The translations under genes and the position numbers were made by a program. A DNA stretch of 64,000 bases from Thalassolituus oleivorans MIL-1 (GTDB lineage Bacteria; Pseudomonadota; Gammaproteobacteria; Pseudomonadales; Oceanobacteraceae). Shown piece by piece: positions 8,934 through 16,265 of this stretch (the first letter of the stretch is position 1; each line of letters begins with the position of its first letter). The stretch lies in assembly GCF_000355675.1 (NCBI RefSeq), contig NC_020888.1, positions 3,740,001-3,804,000 of the forward strand, written 5' to 3'. Below the pieces are notes generated by a model. The model did not search any database, was not told the DNA's origin, and worked only from the letters and a program-made list of their open reading frames with translations.

Positions 8934-10093
8934 GCCTGATCTCCTTCGGCTTCTTTCATCGCGGCTTGTTGCTTGTTCTGCGCATGCTTATCTTTTAATT
9001 GGGCCCATAAGCCGACTACGCCTTTTGGCAGATAGAGGGTTGTCAATACAAACAGACCACCCAGCAGGAACAACCAAAGTTCAGCAAAAGCACCAGTGAA
9101 ATAGGTTTTTGCATAGTTAACTAAAATGGCGCCAATAACGGCACCAAAAAGCGTACCCCGTCCGCCGACCGCAACCCAAATAATCATCTCAATCGAGTTA
9201 ATTGGAGCAAATTCACCTGGGTTAATAATGCCGACTTGCGGAACATATAAAGCACCTGCGATACCCGCCAACATGGCAGACACGACAAATACAAATAACT
9301 TATAGTGCTCAACGCGATACCCTAAAAAACGCGCTCGCGATTCACTGTCGCGAATAGCCACCAACACGCGTCCCAGCTTAGAAGTAACGATAAAGCGGCT
9401 AATTAAATAGCCAAGAATCAAGGCTATGCCAGAGGCAAAAAATAGCGCAGCTCGAGTTGTATCTTGTTGCAGGTCATAACCGAGAATGTCTTTAAAATCG
9501 GTAAGACCGTTATTACCGCCAAAGCCCATGTCGTTGCGGAAAAAGGCGAGCAATAACGCGTAGGTTAATGCCTGAGTGATAATTGAAAGATATACGCCGG
9601 TCACCCGTGAACGGAACGCCAGCGCACCGAATACAAACGCCAACACACCTGGTACAACCAGCACCATTAACATGGCAAACCAAAACTGGTCAAAACCCTG
9701 CCAATACCACGGCAATTCAGTCCAGTTTAAGAACACCATAAAATCTGGTAATTCAGGATTTGAATACACACCACGATCACCGATCTGACGCATTAAATAC
9801 ATGCCCATGGCATAACCGCCCAGTGCGAAAAAGGCGCCATGTCCTAGGCTTAGTATTCCGCAATAGCCCCAGATAAGATCGACTGCTACCGCCAATAAGG
9901 CATAGCAAAGATACTTACCGAGAAGTGTCATCGCATAAGTCGACACATGAAAGAAAGAGCCTTCAGGTAGAAGTAAATTACTCAAAGGAATCACTATCGA
10001 CATTGCCAGCAATACGCTTAATAAATAGCGCCCAGCTTTATCATTCATCAATAGGGTCGCCAGCGGACCCAATTTTACGGTTTGATTCGTCAT
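8930..10093 (-). CDS. urtC: Urea ABC transporter permease UrtC, 387 aa
   Basis: LivM-type inner-membrane permease. It has about 8-10 hydrophobic helices, the family stretch DLIWGYCGILSLGHGAFFALGGYAMGMYL near residue 70-100 and the loop RARFLGYRVEHYKLF that contacts the ATPase. A hydrophilic 30-residue tail (KDKHAQNKQQAAMKEAEGDQ) ends the protein. It is 18 bp from urtB and overlaps urtD. Confidence 0.95.
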   Translation of the reverse strand: MTNQTVKLGPLATLLMNDKAGRYLLSVLLAMSIVIPLSNLLLPEGSFFHVSTYAMTLLGKYLCYALLAVAVDLIWGYCGILSLGHGAFFALGGYAMGMYLMRQIGDRGVYSNPELPDFMVFLNWTELPWYWQGFDQFWFAMLMVLVVPGVLAFVFGALAFRSRVTGVYLSIITQALTYALLLAFFRNDMGFGGNNGLTDFKDILGYDLQQDTTRAALFFASGIALILGYLISRFIVTSKLGRVLVAIRDSESRARFLGYRVEHYKLFVFVVSAMLAGIAGALYVPQVGIINPGEFAPINSIEMIIWVAVGGRGTLFGAVIGAILVNYAKTYFTGAFAELWLFLLGGLFVLTTLYLPKGVVGLWAQLKDKHAQNKQQAAMKEAEGDQA

Positions 10094-10111
10094 AATTCGT
10101 TACCTTATCCG

Positions 10112-11749
10112 TCAGCCGTTATCGGCTGCACGTCCTTTGAGAGCAAACAGTCCACGCGGACGTTTTTGGATAAACAAAATGATGAAAATAAGAATAAATA
10201 TCTTAGCTAATACTGCACCGGCAAAAGGTTCTACTAATTTATTAGCAATACCTAACGACATGGCGCCAACAAGCGTGCCCCACAAATTACCGACGCCACC
10301 AAATACCACCACCATGAACGAATCAATAATGTAGGCTTGACCGAGATTTGGCCCGACGTTAGTTAGCTGACTCAATGCCACACCGGCGATGCCTGCAATA
10401 CCGGAGCCTAAACCAAAGGTCAGTGCATCGACCCAACCGGTACGAATACCCATGGAACTCGCCATAGGACGATTCATCGTCACGGCACGCATTTGTAAAC
10501 CAAATAAAGTGCGCTTTAGTACCAAGGCCAATAAACCCAGCACCAATAAGCTGAAAATAATGATGTAGAGGCGATTAAAGGTAAGCTCTAATGCAGGGTT
10601 AATCATAAAGGTGCCCGCCATCCAATCGGGGGTAGCTACTTCACGATTGAGCGGACTAAATATTGAGCGGACGGCTTGTTGTAGTACTAAGCTCAAACCA
10701 AATGTCGCCAACAAGGTTTCCAATGGACGACCATATAGATGACGAATAACACCACGTTCAATTGCAACACCAACAGCACCACTCACCAAAAAAGCCGCTG
10801 GGATAGCAACAACAAGCGATAAGCCAATATGATCCGGCATTAATAGCTGCACCACGTAGGTAGTATAAGCACCCAGCATAATCATTTCGCCATGCGCCAT
10901 ATTAATCACGCCCATTACACCAAAGGTAATGGCAAGGCCAATCGCAGCGAGTAGCAATACCGCGCCAAGCGCTAAACCAAAATAGAGGTTTTCGATATAG
11001 CCATTAATTGTGACTAACTTTTCGATATCCGTAACAACGGCATTTGCTTTGGCTACTTCATTAGCGTGGCCTGCGGATTCAGAGCGAACAATAAACTGTG
11101 TCAGCGCAGCACGAACTTCAGGGTAAAGGGCCTTATCCAGAGCCTCTAGGCCTTGCATACGTATATCAGCGTCAGAGCTATCCAACTGTTGCATACCTAA
11201 GACTATCGCTAGAACTTCAGCAATATCGCGTTTTTCTTCCTTTTTAATAGCCTCTTTTAGTAGTGTGCTATCTAGATCGCTAGCCGATTTTAATAAGTTT
11301 CGTGCAGCAGCCATGCGTAATTGAGGGTCGCGCGCGGATATTTGTAAACGTGAAATTTCAGTGCGTAATACGCCGCGCAAACTATTATTGACGCCGATTT
11401 TTTTAGCATCGCGTGGGCTATCGAGCACCACCAAACTGCTAGTAAATAAGTCTTCAAACGAATCGTCATCATGAGAGATTAACAATTCATTGGTTTCTTT
11501 AAGATAGTACAACTGACCATCTAACAAGGTTTGTAATAGGGGTAAAGTTTTTGGGTCATCAACTGCAGCAATCGTGCTAGCCAACGCCTTTTTTTCTGAA
11601 TAATTTGCAGTAATTAATTGTTGGCCTAAAGATTCTAAAGAGGCCACCGTAACAATAGGTGAAGATGCACCTGAATCTTCAGCCATTGCCAAAGAGCCAC
11701 AGCACATCAAAGACAGTAGCAACATGGCCTGCCCGATGAAATTGCGCAT
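10112..11749 (-). CDS. urtB: Urea ABC transporter permease UrtB with periplasmic N-terminal region, 545 aa
   Basis: LivH-type permease. The first 23 residues are a signal peptide (ending SLAMA). Residues about 30-245 form a soluble helical region predicted to lie in the periplasm; the permease fold begins near residue 255 (NLYFGLALGAVLLLAAIGLA) with GVINMAHGEMIMLGAYTTYV. A long N-terminal region is normal for proteobacterial UrtB, and its job is not known to me. Separated from urtA by 93 bp carrying a perfect hairpin. Confidence 0.94.
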   Translation of the reverse strand: MRNFIGQAMLLLSLMCCGSLAMAEDSGASSPIVTVASLESLGQQLITANYSEKKALASTIAAVDDPKTLPLLQTLLDGQLYYLKETNELLISHDDDSFEDLFTSSLVVLDSPRDAKKIGVNNSLRGVLRTEISRLQISARDPQLRMAAARNLLKSASDLDSTLLKEAIKKEEKRDIAEVLAIVLGMQQLDSSDADIRMQGLEALDKALYPEVRAALTQFIVRSESAGHANEVAKANAVVTDIEKLVTINGYIENLYFGLALGAVLLLAAIGLAITFGVMGVINMAHGEMIMLGAYTTYVVQLLMPDHIGLSLVVAIPAAFLVSGAVGVAIERGVIRHLYGRPLETLLATFGLSLVLQQAVRSIFSPLNREVATPDWMAGTFMINPALELTFNRLYIIIFSLLVLGLLALVLKRTLFGLQMRAVTMNRPMASSMGIRTGWVDALTFGLGSGIAGIAGVALSQLTNVGPNLGQAYIIDSFMVVVFGGVGNLWGTLVGAMSLGIANKLVEPFAGAVLAKIFILIFIILFIQKRPRGLFALKGRAADNG

Positions 11750-11774
11750 GATATTTTTCCTGTATCTGAAATCG

Positions 11775-11800
11775 AGTAGGGCCTATCGCTAGGCCCTACT
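11775..11800 (-). promoter_or_regulatory. Perfect 11-bp hairpin between urtA and urtB
   Basis: AGTAGGGCCTA, loop TCGC, TAGGCCCTACT: a perfect inverted repeat 42 nt after the urtA stop. No T run follows in the direction of transcription. Such elements between binding-protein and permease genes usually protect the upstream mRNA or partially terminate, giving an excess of the binding protein. Confidence 0.7.
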
Positions 11801-11842
11801 TCCATCCGCCGCTAGAATTAACGACGAATAAATAGCGAGTAA

Positions 11843-13153
11843 TTACTCACCCGCTACCGACGAACCACCACACGTCTTAGTCACTGTGTTGTAGTTGCCG
11901 CAATTGATTGGAGCAGTCCAATCTGAGATCAGGTTTTTGCTTTCAGGTAGGAAGTCCGTCCATGCATCACCTTTTACTTCAGCATCCGTTGCCCATACGA
12001 TTTCAAACTGACCATCTTCTTGAATTTCACCGATTAATACCGGCTTCGACAAGTGATGGTTTTTATTCATAACCGCAGTACCGCCAGTTAGGTTCGGTAC
12101 TTCGATACCTATCATGGCAGCTTCTACTTTAGAGACATCGGTGGTACCCGCTTTTTCAACTGCTTTAGTCCACATATTGAAACCAATGTAAGTCGCTTCC
12201 ATTGGATCGTTAGTCACGCGCTTATCGTCTTTAGTAAAGGTGTGCCATTGCTTAATAAAGGCATCATTTTCTTTACTGTCAGCGCTCATGAAGTAGTTCC
12301 ATGCCGCCAAGTGGCCAACCAATGGCTTAGTGTCAAAACCAGAAAGCTCTTCTTCACCAACAGAGAATGCAACTACTGGGATGTCTTCTGCGCTAACGCC
12401 TTGGTTTGCTAACTCTTTGTAGAAAGGTACGTTAGCATCGCCGTTTACAGTCGATACAACTGCAGTCTTCTTACCGGCACTACCGAATTTCTTAATGTCA
12501 GAAACGATGGTCTGCCAATCGCTATGACCGAATGGTGTGTAATTCACCATGATATCGGCTTCAGCTACGCCTTTTGACTTCAGGTAGCTTTCAAGAATTT
12601 TGTTGGTAGTGCGTGGATATACGTAATCTGTACCCGCCAGAACCCAACGCTTAACACCAACATCATTCATCAAGTAATCGACCGCAGGAATTGCCTGTTG
12701 GTTTGGCGCTGCACCGGTATAAAACACGTTGTAAGAAGACTCTTCACCTTCGTACTGCACAGGGTAGAACAATAAACCGTTCAACTCTTCAATAACCGGC
12801 AGTACGGATTTACGAGATACCGATGTCCAGCAGCCGAAAATAACATCAACGTCGTCTTTAGAAATCAATTCGCGCGTTTTTTCTGCGAATAATGGCCAGT
12901 TAGAAGCAGGGTCAACCACAACGGCTTCTAGTTTCTTGCCAAGCAAACCGCCTTTCTTATTTTGCTCGTCAATCATCATTAACACAGTGTCTTTCAGCGT
13001 TGTTTCTGAAATAGCCATCGTGCCTGACAGTGAGTGCAATACGCCAACTTTAATTGTGTCACCAGCATTGGCTAAGTTAACGCCCGCCGCAAGTGCAGCG
13101 ATACCAAAAGCGGCCGTGGTTTTTGCTAGATATTTCATGCCCAGTTTTGTCAT
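11843..13153 (-). CDS. urtA: Urea ABC transporter substrate-binding protein UrtA, 436 aa
   Basis: Periplasmic urea-binding protein. The signal peptide is residues 1-30 (ending ANA), and the mature protein starts GDTIKVGVLHSLSGTMAI. Family landmarks are WTSVSRKSVLPVIEELNGL, LLFYPVQYEGEESS and YTGAAPNQQAIPA, which distinguish UrtA from branched-chain amino acid binding proteins. The ATG at 13153 has AGGAAAG 5 nt upstream. First gene of urtABCDE, behind its own sigma-54 promoter. Confidence 0.96.
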   Translation of the reverse strand: MTKLGMKYLAKTTAAFGIAALAAGVNLANAGDTIKVGVLHSLSGTMAISETTLKDTVLMMIDEQNKKGGLLGKKLEAVVVDPASNWPLFAEKTRELISKDDVDVIFGCWTSVSRKSVLPVIEELNGLLFYPVQYEGEESSYNVFYTGAAPNQQAIPAVDYLMNDVGVKRWVLAGTDYVYPRTTNKILESYLKSKGVAEADIMVNYTPFGHSDWQTIVSDIKKFGSAGKKTAVVSTVNGDANVPFYKELANQGVSAEDIPVVAFSVGEEELSGFDTKPLVGHLAAWNYFMSADSKENDAFIKQWHTFTKDDKRVTNDPMEATYIGFNMWTKAVEKAGTTDVSKVEAAMIGIEVPNLTGGTAVMNKNHHLSKPVLIGEIQEDGQFEIVWATDAEVKGDAWTDFLPESKNLISDWTAPINCGNYNTVTKTCGGSSVAGE

Positions 13154-13235
13154 CGTTTCTTTCCTTCAACAGTGATTAAACTTTATTTATTCGCACCATC
13201 ATTGGCGCTTTATATTTAAATTCCGCATTCACTAC

Positions 13236-13252
13236 AGCAAACCTCATACCAA
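13236..13252 (-). promoter_or_regulatory. Sigma-54 promoter of urtABCDE
   Basis: The minus strand reads TTGGTATGAGGTTTGCT, with GG-N10-GC spacing and a good -12 element (TTTGCT); the -24 element differs from TGGCAC at the C. Predicted start near 13224, about 70 nt before urtA. Confidence 0.75.
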
Positions 13253-13331
13253 CTTTAAAATAGATAAATATCCCTGAATTACAGCAATAGAAGGCCCTTA
13301 TCCTTAATAAAAAGAACGATTAAAATATACC

Positions 13332-13348
13332 TGCACCAATATAGACCG
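13332..13348 (-). promoter_or_regulatory. NtrC-like half site upstream of urtA
   Basis: TGCACCAATATAGACCG has a full left half; the first ten bases are identical to those of the site before glnA at 58132. The right half is poor. It lies about 110-125 bp upstream of the predicted start. Confidence 0.4.
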
Positions 13349-13379
13349 AGCAAAATCCTACGTGTTCTTATTTGGAGCA

Positions 13380-14072
13380 CTACGCACCAGAGTGATTCAT
13401 TTTTATATTTATGCTGTACTCGCTTTTTGCTGTTTGAATTCTGTGCAACGTGATCTCCCTGACCGTATTTTTACTGATTTCAATGTGCTCTTTCAGGGCG
13501 GCGACCGCTCGCTCTTCATTTCCTAAAAGTATTAAACCTAAAATATTTCCGTGCTCTTCATACGTCACATCAATACGGCTTACACGAGTAAAATCTAAAC
13601 GACGAATAATACGTAAGCGCTCACAAATTTGGCGATGAATAGCACTCATTTGCTGATTGCCATTCAGATCAACTAGTGAGAAATGAAAGTTTTCATCCAT
13701 TTCTGCAACCTGCGCACTGTCCCTGACTCTGTCACCTTCATCGCAACACCAGAGGTACAATAGTGGTGCTAACTTTTCCTCAACATCCGTGCTAGCAATT
13801 AATCGCCGTATTGACTCAACTTCGAGCAAAATTCGGACATCGTACAACTCTTCAAAATACTGAAAATCAAATGGTCTAACCTGCCAGCCATTACGAAACT
13901 GAACTTGCACATAACCGTCTCGCTCCAACCGATACAGAGCTTCTCGTACCGGAGTACGGCTTGCATTCATGCGTTTAGCCACCTCGGTTTCGCTAAACCG
14001 ATCTCCTGGCAGTAGCTGAAAATCAAATAACTCTTGGCGAAGCTGTTGATATATCTTTTCGGCTACGTTCAT
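13380..14072 (-). CDS. GntR-family regulator, FCD (FadR) subfamily, 230 aa
   Basis: Residues about 1-70 are a winged helix-turn-helix (SETEVAKRMNASRTPVREAL and the wing YVQVQFRNGWQV). Residues about 75-205 form an all-helical FCD ligand domain with candidate metal ligands in DENFHFSL and EEHGNIL. It is 58 bp downstream of allophanate hydrolase on the same strand and upstream of urtA, so it likely controls urea-related genes. A GntR-type palindrome lies on the allophanate hydrolase promoter. The effector is unknown; allophanate, urea or a related compound is a guess from context. Confidence 0.88.
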   Translation of the reverse strand: MNVAEKIYQQLRQELFDFQLLPGDRFSETEVAKRMNASRTPVREALYRLERDGYVQVQFRNGWQVRPFDFQYFEELYDVRILLEVESIRRLIASTDVEEKLAPLLYLWCCDEGDRVRDSAQVAEMDENFHFSLVDLNGNQQMSAIHRQICERLRIIRRLDFTRVSRIDVTYEEHGNILGLILLGNEERAVAALKEHIEISKNTVREITLHRIQTAKSEYSINIKMNHSGA

Positions 14073-14130
14073 TGCTCATCCACGCTGGCAGTAGGTATAA
14101 AAAATCCAGTGTTAAAACAATTCTAAAATA

Positions 14131-15963
14131 TTATTTGGTTGAATTAAGGTGCTTTATATAAGCACGCCAGCCGCCAAACTCACTGATATGGGTGGCACTT
14201 GCGACCGCCTCCGGTTCACAGATAAAGCCTTTTACTAAACGACCATCAGCCAACTCCAAAGTACCTATTCCTAGAGGCTGAGGAATTTCTGCTACAAAAC
14301 TACCGAACCCAGCCAAGTCGATACGCCATAATTCAACAATTAATTGATTTCCAAGCGTTGAATCTTGCGCCAAGGCGCTATCACTCACCCGAACTAAACC
14401 AGGTTTAGGCGGAACGGTATTGGCCAAAGCATATAACTGGTATTTATTGGCTGTGAGTGTTTGCTCTAACAAGGTTGCATAGCGGCTGGTTAATTGATGA
14501 TTTAATGGCATCCCAGTTAAATGCGCCCCAACAACCGCGACAACAATCGATTCGTCAGATTTATTACCAAGCAAAACGGGAGCTTCTGGTAATGTCATAA
14601 ACGCCTGCCAATGCGCAGCAAATTGTCCTAATGCTATTTCATGCCACGCAGGTGCAATTAAGGTAATACCAAATGGCAAACCATCGCTGCGTAATTTCGC
14701 GGGTAAGGCAATGGCACAAAGATCAGCTAAATTAACAAAATTCGTGTAAGTGCCGAGTTGGCTATTCACCAAAACTGGCTCAGCATTAACCTCCGTCATC
14801 GTCGGAAAGCGGGGAGTCGTAGGTACAAACAAGGCATCAATATCGGTAAATAATGCATCTATTTTTCGTACTAGATCTTTACGACGATATTCAGCTTTAA
14901 AAGCATCGACCGCTGTGCCGTTAATACCGCCTGCAACAATACTTTTGACCACAGGGTTAATGCCCGGTAAGTCTTGCGCTAGAAATTCGCCGACCGCAGC
15001 GTAACGCTCAGCAACCCAAGGCCCCTGATAAAGTAAATTAGCTAACTCAAATAACGGCGAAAAATCTGTTTTTACTAATTCGTAGCCCAACGCCTCGGCA
15101 TGTTCACATGCCTGCTCATAGGCAGCGGCTTGTGTGTCATCACCAAACCAAGGTGCCTCAGTAGGAATAGCCAAACGCTGAATGCGAGTATTGCGAATCA
15201 TAGTGCGCGAGCGAGAATAGGCATCGGTACGATCAAAGCGTCCTGCTACTTCAAACACGCGCTCAGCATCTAAGCTATTGAGCGCAAAAATAGAAACGCA
15301 ATCCAAACTGCGACACGCAGGTACAACGCCAGTGGTACTAATAGCACCGACGCTCGCCTTTAAACCAACAATATGATTAAAGCCAGCAGGGACACGACCG
15401 GACCCTGCCGTATCAGTGCCTAACGCAAAAGCAACATAACCCTTGGCCACAGCAACAGCAGACCCAGAGCTGGAACCACCACTGATGTAATCTGAATTAA
15501 AACTGTTTTTAACTGCACCATACGGTGAACGAGTGCCAACCAAACCCGTCGCGAATTGATCGAGATTAGTTTTACCGATCACAATCGCACCCGCTTGTTT
15601 CAACAAATGAACGGCGGTTGCATCTTCGGTTGGTTGATACGCAAATTCAGGACAGGCTGCAGTGGTTGAAAATCCAGCAACATCAATATTATCTTTAACA
15701 GCAAACGGGACGCCGTACAGGGGTAACGAGTCACCATTTGCTCGTTTCGCTTGCAGGTTCTCAATTTGCGCTAGCAGTTGTTGTTCAGTACCGAGCTGGA
15801 TCCATACAGAACTACCGGCATCGGCTTCCAATGCGGCAATCTGTTCTCGTAAAAGAGGCAATAGCTCGACAGGCTCAGATCCTTGTCGGTAGGCCGCGGC
15901 CCACTGCTTGATATTCCAACCTAATCCTGCTGTTTTTTGCTCGACACTCTTTGTTGCTGACAT
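14131..15963 (-). CDS. atzF: Allophanate hydrolase (AtzF-type), 610 aa
   Basis: Amidase-signature enzyme that hydrolyses allophanate to ammonia and CO2, the second step of the ATP-dependent urea amidolyase route. The catalytic triad is visible: Lys90 (FAVKDNIDVAG), cis-Ser164 (SGGSSSGSAVAVA) and Ser188 (GTDTAGSGRVPA), each one residue off the AtzF numbering. Residues from about 470 form the extra C-terminal domain of true allophanate hydrolases (VVAVVGAHLTGMPLN; GFICEPEA), absent from simple amidases. The first step, urea carboxylase, is not in the window. Own sigma-54 promoter and GntR-type operator upstream. Confidence 0.92.
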   Translation of the reverse strand: MSATKSVEQKTAGLGWNIKQWAAAYRQGSEPVELLPLLREQIAALEADAGSSVWIQLGTEQQLLAQIENLQAKRANGDSLPLYGVPFAVKDNIDVAGFSTTAACPEFAYQPTEDATAVHLLKQAGAIVIGKTNLDQFATGLVGTRSPYGAVKNSFNSDYISGGSSSGSAVAVAKGYVAFALGTDTAGSGRVPAGFNHIVGLKASVGAISTTGVVPACRSLDCVSIFALNSLDAERVFEVAGRFDRTDAYSRSRTMIRNTRIQRLAIPTEAPWFGDDTQAAAYEQACEHAEALGYELVKTDFSPLFELANLLYQGPWVAERYAAVGEFLAQDLPGINPVVKSIVAGGINGTAVDAFKAEYRRKDLVRKIDALFTDIDALFVPTTPRFPTMTEVNAEPVLVNSQLGTYTNFVNLADLCAIALPAKLRSDGLPFGITLIAPAWHEIALGQFAAHWQAFMTLPEAPVLLGNKSDESIVVAVVGAHLTGMPLNHQLTSRYATLLEQTLTANKYQLYALANTVPPKPGLVRVSDSALAQDSTLGNQLIVELWRIDLAGFGSFVAEIPQPLGIGTLELADGRLVKGFICEPEAVASATHISEFGGWRAYIKHLNSTK

Positions 15964-15986
15964 CCCACATTCCGCCTGAATTCAAT

Positions 15987-15998
15987 CTTGTATACAAG
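15987..15998. promoter_or_regulatory. GntR/FCD-type operator on the atzF start site
   Basis: CTTGTATACAAG is a perfect 12-bp palindrome with the TNGTATACNA core typical of FadR/FCD-subfamily operators. It is centred on the predicted transcription start of atzF (near 15993) and 24 bp before the ATG. The GntR gene two genes' distance away is the likely binder. I found no second copy at the urtA or gntR starts. Confidence 0.65.
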
Positions 15999-16003
15999 GC
16001 GTA

Positions 16004-16020
16004 AGCGACACTTGTGCCAA
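16004..16020 (-). promoter_or_regulatory. Sigma-54 promoter of atzF
   Basis: The minus strand reads TTGGCACAAGTGTCGCT with GG-N10-GC spacing; the -24 element is perfect and the -12 element has one change (TCGC for TTGC). A weak TGCACT half site is at 16145-16150. The rest of the 302-bp gap 15964-16265 holds the peroxidase terminator and nothing else I recognise. Confidence 0.7.
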
Positions 16021-16197
16021 CTTAGCGAAAACACAGAAAAGACGGACAACTTATTGATTTATATGATTTTTTATATGAAATATTCGGGCATTACAGCCGC
16101 TGAGTTCGTGCTAGCGCCCCGTTATGATGCTTAAAGCAAAGCATTGCACTGAAATAGACAGGACATCCACATCTAGATAACCTCGATCAGTTTTCAG

Positions 16198-16230
16198 ACA
16201 AAAAAAAGCCGGGAACAAGTCCCGGCTTCC
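16198..16230 (-). terminator. Terminator of the haem dioxygenase gene
   Basis: On the minus strand AAGCCGGGACTTGTTCCCGGCTTTTTTT: a GC-rich stem with a short loop followed by seven T. It lies 36 nt after the stop codon of the 919-aa gene. Confidence 0.85.
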
Positions 16231-16265
16231 TTCACGTCAATAGCAAACTGCTATCGACGTACTTC

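Noticed and set aside
13191-13207. CGCACCATCATTGGCGC as an NtrC site
   Set aside because: Near-palindromic, but the spacer is one base off and it lies downstream of the predicted urtA start, in the leader.
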